Shown piece after piece: positions 34,382-45,908 of a DNA stretch of 64,000 nt. The notes under the pieces were generated by a model that searched no databases, was not told the origin of the DNA, and saw nothing but the letters and a program-made list of their open reading frames with translations. The first letter of the stretch is position 1; the number at the start of each line of letters is the position of its first letter. Location of the stretch: the NCBI RefSeq assembly GCF_001522545.3, contig NC_031768.1, positions 98,143,781 through 98,207,780 of the forward strand. The letters run 5' to 3'. A program made the position numbers and the translations under genes. Source of the stretch: Parus major (Eukaryota; Chordata; Aves; Passeriformes; Paridae).

Positions 34382-35991
34382 ATTTTGAAATTCACTTAGT
34401 AAGTCTTGTTTCTTTTCTGGACTAATTAACCTGGGAGTGAGAACTCTGTGATGATGAGAGCAGCACTAGGAAACCTTATTAGGCTTTGATGGAAGCACAA
34501 GAGAATATTTTCTTGGACAGCATGGAAGGCATAATGCCGGGAATGAGAGGTTAGAAAACTTGGGATGAGAGAAAGCTGGCTTGTTTCCCTGACAGCTCTC
34601 AGTATCCCAGCATAGAGTGGTTGCACTGCTGAGATGAGAGAGAGCTGTGTGTCCTGCTCTGCCTCCAAATTATGTGCCTGGAGTCAAGTAGCTACTTGTG
34701 CTGTTGTCTGTGTGGAAGAACAGGATTGGAGTTGAGTCAAACCAAGGTATATGTGTTTTGTTTGACCTGAATTGATGGTAAGATCTCAGATGAATTATTC
34801 AGCAATGTTTTTGCACTTAGGTACATAGTGCTTCCTGGGATTGATATTTTAATTTTAGAATTTTCAGGGAGTTTGTCACAATGTTATTGTCAATAGGATA
34901 AGAGTCCTGTTGGCCAGGGTTGTTCTGTAGTGAACAGTTCCCCTCTCTCACTGCCCACAACACTCCCGTGTCTTCCTAATTTGCAGCTGAGAGTCCTAGC
35001 TTCTAAACTGATTTGGGTACCAGAGGAGCTAAATCTTATTGCAGCATGCAGCAGTAATCATGAGCTGAGATCCTTTTTCCCATTTGCTTCACTGGAAAGA
35101 GGATTTGTTACTCTGCCTGCACTTCCCAGAAATGTTTTGGTTTGGCTGCCTGTCAAATCTGCAGTGTTTGTACAGTGGCAGACTGGCCACATGGGCAACT
35201 GGAAAACTGAAATTGGAGAAATTTAGTTCCTTGCATAGGTTGGCTGCTTCCTAGACAAAAGCTGAGTGTTCCCTGGAAGAGCAGAAATCCCAGTGCCAAG
35301 GAGGAATAAAGACACAAATTAATGAGGTTTACATAGGAGCTATTTAAATGGTGGTCTACCAAGAATGAGAAGCATTGAGGGGGAATCCCTCCAGTGTGGT
35401 CCTGTCCCCTGTCTGCTCAATAGGGGAGCAGAGCTATCGTGAAGCCCTGTGATGGACATACAGCATCAGGTTATAGAGGTTACTCAGCATGGCCTTATCT
35501 AGCTATCAAGGCTGAGGTTTTTGCCACAGTTTCCCAGCTGGATTCCCTCTTAAGTGCTTTTTGGGACTGTTCAGGATGATGGGAAATCCGGACTCTGAGT
35601 CTCCAGACACATTTCTCTTTGTGCTGTGCAGACCAAATTTCTCTGAGAAATGTTAATCTGATATTAAATTTGGAAAAGATAAAACTCTTCACTGTGTGTG
35701 GAGTTGTGCCTAACAGTCCATATAAAGAGCTTATTATGCCTTTATTTTTTGTTATGTAAGTAGCACTTCCACCTATGGGAATAATCTCATTTCCAGTAGG
35801 AACTGTGTCTCAGCTGGTGACCCAGATATTTTCCCTCTCCCTTCTGACATTTCCCTTTCCATGTTAATCTGGCCAATAGAAAGAACCTATGGGTAAAATT
35901 AATCCTAGAACACTGTATGGGCACCCTGAAAAATTGTCATGCTAAAAACAGGGAAGACAGAGCCATTGAGAAAGATCAGATGTGGAAATTG
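34382..35991. other. Intergenic sequence, nothing recognised
   Basis: No gene, RNA or repeat could be supported by eye. Confidence 0.4.
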
Positions 35992-37347
35992 TGTCTTGGG
36001 GTGACTTTATGATATGGGTATCCCCAAACGCCCAGTTTATGTTCTATATTAAGTTCTGTATCTTTAAGACTGCCTTTGAGAGCTGGGGAAGCTGAAACTG
36101 CTGGAGGCGGATGGGAGTTTTTTCTCCTGGCCAATAACTAACCATTTCTGAGAACTGACAGTGATTTTGACCATTGAAAAGTGAGATCAACTTGTCAACA
36201 CCACCTTAAGATGTAAGCCTGGGAATTTCTGGCTCTCTTTGGTTTCTGGGTTCTGAAGAGGTAACAGGGCTGCGGCTCGGCCTCCTCCCCCCCACCAGGC
36301 CGGACAAGGCCGCAGAGTGTGGGGTGGGGAGAAAAGCGGAGCCGACCAGCCTGACTTGGTTTGCAGTTTCTGCTGCTGAACTGAAACCTGACACCATGAA
36401 CATCTGCAGCTTTTCTAAGACTTTAACTATTCTACTACCTGGATGAGACTTGCAGATTAATCCTTTTTTCCCAGAGAGGGGGAAGAGAGAGAGGGAGTGA
36501 GCAACATTTAAGGAGACACTATAAACTATCAAAGACAGTGAAGAAAGGAATTAAGTTTCAGAGGGGGAAGAGGAATAAGGAGATGCTTTAATAAGCTGAA
36601 ATATTTTTCTGTTAAAGCTATGGAGATGGGCAATAGTGTTCTGAAAAAAAACTCTTATTAATTCATGCCAGAGTATATTGGGAGGAATGGAGTATTTCAA
36701 AGTGTAGATTTTGAGCAAAAGGTGGAGTAATTGTGATCCTGTGAGATGCTGGAATAGGTGGGGGAGAAGTAAAAGTTGAAGATTTGTGGCCTTTAAGAGG
36801 CAAAGAGAAAACTTCTGTTTCCAGAGAGGGTCACAAAAACAAATTAAGAGAAGTTTTGCCTTTGGAAAACTCATCCTTAAAAATGACATCCCTAGACTCA
36901 TAGCCCATAACATACCTCAGAGTGATATGAAATGGGAGGAGAGAACTGATGGCAGAATTTCTGGGCAGCTGGCATCAGAGAAATAGAAAGCTATGAAGAA
37001 AATAGTTTTCTTGTGAAAAACTCCATAGATTAGCAGAAGAAGAAGAGTTTTTCTCTACAAAGACTGATGAAAGGACTATGGCAAGAATTGGGACTCTTTT
37101 AACCACCAAAGGTTTCTTTTTTGTCTCTATGTTGTCATGTGAACAAGGGAATGGTTGGGTAGTTGGGGGAAAAAAGGGTTTCTGGAGGTTTTATTCTGGT
37201 TTCTTATTCTTGTAGTTTTTGTTAATAAACTTTCTTTGTTCCTTTTAAGTTTTAAGCCTGTTTTGCTCTTGTTCTAATCCATAACTCACAGCAAGAAATA
37301 AGTAAGTTTTCTAGTGATTTTTTAGTTACTGCTTTAAAACCACGACA
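35992..37347 (+). mobile_element. ERVL-type solo LTR, sense, with 5-bp target duplication
   Basis: The element is 1356 bp, starting TGTCTTGGGG and ending CCACGACA. Both flanks are AATTG (35987-35991 and 37348-37352), a perfect 5-bp duplication. AATAAA lies at 37224-37229. A GC-rich core at about 36271-36345 contains CAGGCCGGACAAGGCCGC. It matches the 59-60 kb LTR in reverse orientation. No internal retroviral sequence is next to it, so it is a solo LTR. Confidence 0.88.
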
Positions 37348-38604
37348 AATTGTAAATGGTTTATATAAGCAGCTAACTAAATCAACTGGAAGACATTTCT
37401 GTTTTCCTAGAAAGAATAATCAGGATGTTTTCCCCTTGTGTTTAAAATGAGGCTTCTGCTGCAAGGTCTTCCCTTCTCAAATTTTTCTGTATTGAAAAGT
37501 CGGTATTTTAATATAAGAGGGAAGATAATCCTGCAAACTGCACAACTGTTTCATCTGTTCATTATGACCTTCTTAAGTCTGAAAATTTGAGTGATTAAGT
37601 GCTAAAAAGTAGGCATGAATTTATTTTCTATCAGCCTAATTTGTACTATGTAGATAAGGGGACAAATTATTTAACATTAGCTGTATATCCTCTGCTCGGT
37701 GGTTTAACTTCACTCTTGGGGTAGCACAAGAGGATTCAGTTTAACATCCTTGCTTTATGTGCTTGCACTTGCACAGTGTGGCTGTTTGGATGGTGTGTGT
37801 ATATCCATGCCATTATAGAGTGGGCTTGGGCAGGCACAGCTTTCATGTAGATAAAATTTTGTATTTCTAACTGGTTGAATTGGTAGATATTTGTTAGCCC
37901 TTCCTGCTGAAATATTTAGGAGAGTTTTAGATTAAAAGCATTTCTATTCTTTGGAGAAAGTAATTGGCTTGGAGCTGTTTCTCAGAGTAAATTCCCCTGT
38001 ACAGACATTTGGAGAAGTGGGTCTGTTTTTACTACCCTGTCCCAGGACACTGTCTCGTTTAGTTCAGATTTGGCATGATTTAGCTATTTACAAAGCATTC
38101 TTTTCTGCTGGCATACACATATATGGTGCATTCTATTTTTGAAATTAAGAGTTTACTCAACATTTATTATTACAGTGTAAATAATGTCCACTCAAAAAAA
38201 GAAAGTATTATGTCATTATCTCCACTGCCAGATCTTTTCTTTTGCTTCCAGAAACAAGGCGAGTATAAACAATTGTGGGTTTTTTGCCCTTCCCACTGAA
38301 ATGGTGGAAAGTACCTTCTGTGGAATAAATAAATATTTTACAAGAGAAGTATTTCAAGGTATAATAAGTCTTTCAGTTAAAAGTGTTCCTTAATGTTTTA
38401 TTTTATCTTTATAAATTACTATGAACTGGTTTATGTTAAGGGATAGATAGCTTGTGAACAACCCTAAATAATGTAAAATTCTACATCTTCAGACTCTAAA
38501 TTACTACTCTAGTTGAAGATAAGAGACCACAGTAGAGGGAAAATAGAGAGCAATGATTAGGATGTACAACAAACCAAATAAGCTTTTCTGAGACACTATG
38601 TAGA

Positions 38605-38771
38605 GGTTTGAGAATGCCACTGGGAAAGGAGATTCATAAAAATAGGGAATAAAAAATGAATCTATAACTATAAAAATATTCATATATATTAATTAGTTTC
38701 ATTAAAATATAAAATAAAAAAAAAGAATTCATAAAAATGTTAATCTCCTTTCCCAGTGGCATTCTCAAACC
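38605..38771. repeat. Perfect 30-bp inverted repeat with AT-rich loop
   Basis: The arms are 38605-38634 (starting GGTTTGAGAATGCCACTGGG) and 38742-38771, its exact reverse complement. They are separated by about 107 nt of AT-rich sequence. No open frame or transposon terminus is evident. Confidence 0.95.
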
Positions 38772-38868
38772 AGTAACTATGTGGAAATTGAACTATTGTG
38801 GAAATTGCCTCTTACCTGACTTGAAGAGGAGTTGTCTTAAAGGAAGAGCCAAGAGCAAACTCCACATG

Positions 38869-38908
38869 TCTCTGTGTCCTTGTCTTCGTCTCTGTGTCCT
38901 TGTCTTCA
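38869..38908 (+). repeat. Two-copy 20-bp tandem duplication
   Basis: TCTCTGTGTCCTTGTCTTC is followed by G and then the same 19 bases again. Confidence 0.9.
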
Positions 38909-39504
38909 GAGCACTAGCAGACCCATGATGGTGGAGCCAAGGCCCCTGGTTAGAGGAGAGACTCTGAGGCTTCCCCAAGTGATATGGGGTGCCATCAACA
39001 CTGGGCTATATAGAACAGGAGAGGAACTGCAGCAAGTAGCAAGCAGGATTATGGGAATTACAGGGGAGAGAGAGCTAACTCTTGTGAAAAGGAATTGAAG
39101 GAGGCCACTTTCTGTCATGGAGAACATTTTTATGGGAGTACAAGTCAGAGATCAGCTGCAATTTGAAGTACAGAGGGAGAGCCCCTCTGGAAAGCCTATG
39201 CTTATAGAAACCTGATACAGCGCTTCTGATTTTTGCTGCCTGTGTGAACTCACCTGTTTCCAGGTCATTTTGCTAATGGCTTCTGTGTTATAACATCCCA
39301 AACCAGACCCACACAAATTCTCATGTGTACAAGATAGTTTCTGTTTATATAACTTTAGTTCTTGATATGTCATTAGTTCTAGATAATAGAATCATATAGA
39401 AAATTGTGGAAATATAGATGTTTGGGGTTTATTTTTGCAGAAAAACTTAAAGAATACTCCTTCTTGGGGCACATGTCATATATTTCCTTCTGTTTTACGA
39501 TGGA

Positions 39505-39529
39505 CATACATACATACATACATACATAT
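39505..39529 (+). repeat. (CATA)n microsatellite
   Basis: About six CATA units. Confidence 0.9.
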
Positions 39530-42469
39530 ATGCAACTAGTACTTTACTGTGCTACTTGCTGACTTCTGCGATAAAATCCTGAGATTACTCCAGCTTTGAC
39601 TTCAAGTAGCCCTTTTCCCTAGACAAGATCTTCCATTGATAAACTTGTAAATTCAAAAAAAGTAGGGTTTAGTTAGTATTTACACTAGGAGTCTTCACGT
39701 TCTAGGAAGAGAAAACTGAGGTGACAGAAATAAAGGGCCTGTGTGTATCCTGTTCCCACCTTGCTGTGTGCTTGTAGGCATGTCCTTGCATCCTGAGTGC
39801 TCTCTGGGTGCATTGAGTCCAGGTTGTCCAGGTTACCTTGTCCTCCAGAAGGAAAATGTCTGATTTTGCTACATAACAGAAACTTTAATCTTTCCCAATA
39901 GGCATTAGAGAAATACTCAGACCACTGTGTCCACTGGGAGGAAAATATATAAAAATAGAAAACACAGTACAAAAAGAAAAAGATGTGACATAACCCAGTT
40001 GCCCAAATCCAATGAGTTCAGGCTGGGAAAAAATATTTTGGTTTTAATGTGGAGATTTAGCTTTTGTTTCTCATGTTATCTGTTCTCCATATGATGAAGC
40101 AATGTAGTGCAGAAAAGTACTAAGAATGACGCTTTTCTGCCCTAACTTGGAAGAAAAATTTTTTTTCCCATGGCAGTAGTAGTTTTTTCACTAAATCCTA
40201 ATTTTGAGTGTGTTTTCTTTCTCATCCATAATCTCCAGAGAGTGAGTTCCCAGCAATGGCTTGGCTTTTCCACATCCTGAGAAAGTTTAGATTGCTTTCT
40301 TCACATCATTTCTTTTCCCTTTCCCAAGCAGTTGTGCAGGTAGGGCTGCAACCACAAGTTTGCCTTGCTGCCTGTGAGCAATGCTGTTGATGCAATGACG
40401 CAGCCCAGAGAGAGAGAGACAGGAAGGGCTGAAGCATCTTAACAAAACTTTTGAATGTTAACTCCCATCCTTTGTTTTTCCTAGAGGTTTCTGGTGGCTA
40501 CCACTAATTTCCTACAAGCAGAGTGATGAGGAAGGGGGGATGCCAGATGTACATGTGGGTGTGGGTTGTTCACTGAGCTATTTTTATATTTTGTAGCTTA
40601 CAATGCTTGAAACCATGGAAGGTATCTGAAAATTGCCAGGGGAAACAGAATGTGCAGGTGTTAGTTTTAGGTCACAAGAAGTGGTTAGGAGGAAAGGAGG
40701 AGTGAGAGCCAGAGCAAGTCGTTGGTGTGGGTAGGAAAGGAACTTTTATGGTGACTTTCCTGGTTCAGATTCAGACAGGTTTTCACTGTCTTCCCCATCT
40801 TGTATATTTTCTGTTCTTGTGCTTTAACTTTTCTGACTACACACATTCTCTCTTTTTTTATTTTTTTATTATATTTTTTTTTACTTCATAATTTGTTGGC
40901 CCTTTTGCTATTGTTTTTATTGTCCCCTAGGGCCACACACAGTGCAGTGAGAATAAGTCAGCTGTGCATATTTTGGCTCCCAGTGGATTGCTTACATTTT
41001 GGAGGTACTGCTGAGATGCCTGCAGATCTTTATTGGTGGGTTTCATGCTGGTGTGGTTGTAATGGAAATGTTTGCTTTGGGCTGAAGAAGGTTATGGAGA
41101 CATGGGTCAAAGGAAGACTCCATGCCATTTATTTTCAGTCATGGACAAACATGCTGTGTGTGTTGTGGTCAGTCCAGTCAACCCTTTAGATGAGGATTTA
41201 TTAAAAGAATTCACAATGTTTGTAAAATACTAAATATTTAAAATATCAAATATTTTAATATTTATTTTAACAATAAAAGGCCAAAAAGTGGGATGGAGCC
41301 CCATTTTTTCCAGAACCTGTTACTGTAAACATGATGAAAATATAATTATAAAGGAAATAGTGCAGAGTGTACACCCTAGTATTTTACAGGTGACTTTTAT
41401 CTGAATGGCTCAGTTGACATCAGAGAAAAAAAATGTGGCCCCACTTAACTCTTTTCATTTATCTTTCATAGCATTTCACTTCCAGAACTGAGAAGCTCTG
41501 ATTAAATGTCATAAGCTGTAACTTTCCTTGTTATTTTGTCCAGTTTGGTTTTGTTTTGCTTTTGAGGGATTTTTTTTGGCTGATATGTAGAGGTTTTGCC
41601 ATTTTCTTTTTAAAGTGAGAACAATTGAAAAGCTGTGAAGATTACAAAGGAAATATTTTGTGCCAGTACTCATTGAGGTTCATTCCGGGAAATAATTAAT
41701 TATAAATCAATTTTTAGGAAGCTAAGGGATATGTTTTCAGAGATGTAGTATAGTATCACATTCTGCTTTCTCTTTCATAAGTGCAGCTGTGCTGAAGTCC
41801 TGGAGCAGATCAATGCCATGTGTACTCTGTTATCTCATTTTATTTACACCCTGGGATGCCTCTAAACAGTGACTGTATGTTAGAAACCAGTGGCAAATCC
41901 CTCTTTCCAAGGGATAATGAATCTGACTAGGTCTCGTCCCTTCCCTGTGCTCATACAAAGCTCCTGCACAGAAGTGAGCTATTCTCAGAATTTTGGAAAA
42001 TCTTTTGCAGGATGAGTTGGATGGCACCTTGTTATTTCTCAGGAGTGATGCAGAGATGCAAGAAGGGAGAGTTAAGGGTGTGGTGACGGTGTCACAACAA
42101 CCCTCACTTGCCAGTCAAGGCCAAATGATCATCCACCTCAGTCAGTGGTACTCTTCTCAAGGGTTTTGATGACAGCTAGCACTGAACTAAGCACACTGCT
42201 CACCTTTACTCATTGATATAAAATAGGAGGTGTTTCATGCATGTACATAAGACACTTATTCAAAGTCACATTTTGAGGTTTGAATCCTGCCCTGCCATCC
42301 TGTAGGAAGTGATTAAAACACCAGTCTAGGATTTGTGCTCCTCTTCACCAAAACACTTATTTTATTCATCTGAAATGCCACTTTACACACCACTGCACAC
42401 AGTATAAGAAACAAATAGGATGAACTTGAAGCACTTGTCTGATCCCAATCATATGATGGCATCAGTGTG

Positions 42470-43508
42470 AGATGAGGTGGGATGAGTCCCACAGGCTGCT
42501 CAGGAGGGACAGGCAGGGCAGGTGGGCTGGAGGAGTTGCACTGTGTGTGAAGGAGAGGTTTGGCTGTACAGTCCTTACAGTTAGAAATTATGTGTTTGGG
42601 AGCATCTGGATGAGGAACCGTGGGGATGGAAAACAAAGCAAATGTATGGGTAGCCCAGGCAGAATGGTAGGACTGATGAATTATTCTCAAGAAAAAAAAA
42701 TCAAGGGAAATATCTGGATCGGCAGCCTTTGTCCGTATGGGAGATTTCAACTTCCCAGACATCATCTGGAAATACCATACTGATGTGACAAGCAAGTCTG
42801 GGAAATTCCAGTAGTTTGTTGAAGAGAGCTGCTTGACTCAGTGAGCCAGCTAGGAAAAGATGCCCTCCTAAACTTATTTGGAACTAAACAAGGACTCAAG
42901 GGGAATGTGGCAATAGGTGACTCTCTGGCCACAGTGATCACAGAATGGTTTAAAATTGTCACAGAAAGTGTTTAAAATTGTAACTATAATGAGAAAAAAG
43001 AAGGACATCAGAATTTCTACCCTGGACTTCAGGCGAGCAAATTTTCAGGAGCTATTTAGCAGAGTCCCCTGGGAATCTGCTTTTGGGGACTTGGGGGTCC
43101 ACAACTGCTGATCAGTTTTCACCACCTGCCTTTTAGAGGCACAGGGCCAGACAAATACACTGTGTTGTAAGTCAAATAAGCGGGGAAGGAGACCAGCTTG
43201 GCTGAACATGGAACTCTGTAGGAAAAAGAAATGGCACAATCTCTGGAAGCAAGGACAGGCTTCATAGGAAGATTACAGAACTCTAGTTTGCACATGCAGA
43301 GAGAAGACATGTAAGGCCAAAGCTGAACTAGAGTTGAAACTGGCCAGTGTTAGGTCAGATGACAAAATAGGCTTTTTTAAAGTATGTTAGTAGAACAAGG
43401 AAGTCTCAGGAAAACACTGAACCACAACTTATTGAAGAGTTGGTCAGGCAGTTGGACTAGATGATCATTGTAGGTCCCTTCCAGCTGAACTATACTGTTC
43501 TACTATTT
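42470..43508 (+). mobile_element. CR1 LINE with endonuclease remnant and 3' end, internally deleted
   Basis: An early part reads RRDRQGRWAGGVALCVKERF and later GDFNFPDIIWKYH, both typical of the CR1 apurinic endonuclease domain. After more ORF2-derived sequence (CTGGCCAGTG... TATGTTAGTAG) it goes to the 3' terminus GGACTAGATGATCATTGTAG, CCCTTCCAGC, TTCTACTATT. The space is too short for a reverse transcriptase. Several stops and frame changes make it dead. Confidence 0.8.
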
Positions 43509-45087
43509 TCTGTGCAGGAAGTTGTTCTACATCCATATTCCCAATGGACTTCAGCATCTAATTTGGGAAGTTACGTTCAGTTCTCCAGCAAAAGTAAAGG
43601 AAAAATGACAGCTTCAATAAATCTGGAGCTGCTATTATTAAACTAATCTTTCAAGAAAGATTGTCAAATTGATAGATTACAGGAAACTCCAAAGAAAGTC
43701 TGCATTTAAGTAGGTCCCAAGGAGGAGGCAAATCCATGAATACCAGTGTTTTGCCAAAGTTAGCTATAAGCATGTACCTGTCTCTGCAACTAGTAACTGT
43801 CTTCCCATTACTGTACATTGTCATCAAGTATTTATTTAAACAAAATATAAACAACTTATTTCTATTTACATAGCTGTCAAACCAGCAGTCTTCCATTTCC
43901 AGGAATGGAAGTGGGACCAGTCCATGTTTGGAGTCCCTTGTACCCTCCACGCAGTCTGCTGGAGGGCTGGTGAAGCAGAGTATTAACTGGAGAGAGATCT
44001 GACATTGCAAATGTAATCCCTGCTGTCTTTGGCTTGCAGCAGATTAGCAATAGAGTGCCAGGGTCCCCAGACTGACTCTAGATTTGTTATTGTCCCCTTC
44101 TTTTCAGCTACAGCATAGAAGAAGAGGCAGAGGGCATTGCTTCTCTTGCTGAAAGATGTTATCTTACCCTCTAGACCACCCATAGCTCCTGTAAGAGCAC
44201 ATGCACAACATGTATTGCCTATTAAATCTTAGCTCAAGGGATAAAGGCTTGTGGTGAGGACTCAAGCTTCAGCCCTCTTGATAGGCTATTTCATGTAGAG
44301 CCTGTGGTTGCAGGGCACAAAGTCTCCTTTTCTTATTCGGTGAGATTTCTGAGACCTTTGTGGATGTGGAGTAAATTTTTCTGCTGTGAATTATGCTCAT
44401 TAATTACTGGCATGTGAAACAGCTGCATGTATAAAACCACCATTTTGTGGTTTGACATTTTATTCTTCAGCTCATACAAAGATGGGTGGCAGGCACTGAT
44501 GGATGTCATACTGTAGAATTGCAGAATAGGTGTGCAGTATGGTTTGCACCAGGCTTCAAAGGTACTAAGTGGACCCTACATGACTGTATTCATTAATTTT
44601 CCCAATATAAATAATTTTTGAAGACTTTGGCTCTTAGCTGTAATCCTGGAGGAACTCCAGCTGAAGATATAATCTCTCACAAGCAAATAAATAATGCAAA
44701 ACCTTGAACAGCTTGCAGCAAACATTGCAATAGCAGTTCTTCCACCTGGAGGCTGAAATTCTAACATACCATGAAAGTAAGTGAATTAATTTTAAATTAC
44801 AGGATTTGTATATAGTCTTGGCTTATATAGATAGTATATATTTATACACAGACACACACAAGATAGATATATATATAGTATATGTATTTGTGTATATAGT
44901 ATTGAATTTAAAATTGGGCAGCCAACTAGTTGGAGCCTCAAGCAGTACATAACACTTACAGAGCCTTTACTCACTCTTTTAGCAAACTGGAAATTCTTAA
45001 GGATCTTGCATGGAAAAAAATGTGTATGTGCTAGCTGAGACAGAGCAATAGCTCCTTCTAAATGAAAAGATGTAGGTAAGACAGAAC
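43509..45087. other. Intergenic sequence between two CR1 copies
   Basis: It has a short AT-dinucleotide stretch near 44865. No gene or RNA was recognised. Confidence 0.4.
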
Positions 45088-45908
45088 TATGTGGCTCTGC
45101 CATCCAGAGGGGACTGGACAAGCTTGAGAAGTTGCCCATGAGAACCTCATAAGGTTTAACAAGAGCAAGTGCAAGGTGCTACACCTGTGTTGGGGCAACC
45201 CCTGGTGTTGAAACAGGGCATAAACAGATGGAGAGCAACCCTGCCAAGAAGGACTTGGGATGTTGGTGGATGAGAGGCTGGATATGAGCTGGCAATGAGC
45301 ACTTGGCAGCCCAGAAAGCCAGACATGAGCTGAGCTGCATCCAAAGCAGCATGGCCAGCAGGGTGAGGGAGGGGATTCTGCCCCTCTGCCCCTCTCTGCT
45401 CAGACCCCACCTGCAGGGCTGCATCCAGCCCTGGGCTCCCAGCACAGGAACATGTGCAACATGAGCAAGTCCAGAGAAGGGACACAAGTATGATTAAATG
45501 GATGGAGTACCTTTCCTATGAGGAAAGGCTGAGAGAATTTGGGTTGTTCAGCCTGGAGAAGAGATGGCTCTAGGAAAATCTTACTGTGGCCTTTCAATAC
45601 CTGCATGTGAGCCCACAAGAAAGATGGAGAGGGCCCTTTTACAAGGGCAGGTAGTGATAACACAAGGGATATAGGCTCCAAACTGTAAGAGGGTAGGTTT
45701 AGATTAGATATTAAGAATAAATTCTTTACTGTGAGGGCAGTAAGGTTCTGGAACAGGTTGTGGATGCCCCATCCCAGGAGGTGTTCAAGGCCAGATTGGA
45801 TAGGGCCCTGGGCAACCTGGTCTCTGGTGGAAGTTGTCCCTGCCCATGGCAGAGGGGTTGGAACAAGATTATCTATAAGGCCCCTTCCAACTCAAGCTGT
45901 ATTATGTT
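45088..45908 (+). mobile_element. CR1 LINE 3' part (end of ORF2 and 3' UTR)
   Basis: It includes GAGAACCTCATAAGGTTTAA, GTGCAAGGTGCTACACCTG, CTGGGCTCCCAGCACAGGA, GGTTGTTCAGCCTGGAGAAG, GATGCCCCATCCCAGGAGG and CCCTTCCAACTCAAGCTG, the continuous CR1 C-terminal and 3' UTR series. Frames are broken. Confidence 0.88.

Larger units (their letters stand above)
37348..42465. other. Intergenic sequence with an inverted repeat and small simple repeats
   Basis: Apart from the inverted repeat at 38605-38771, the small duplication at 38869-38908 and a (CATA)n run at 39505-39529, nothing could be supported. Confidence 0.4.

Noticed and set aside
42313..42795. 160-codon minus-strand open frame
   Set aside because: It is antisense to the CR1 endonuclease remnant.
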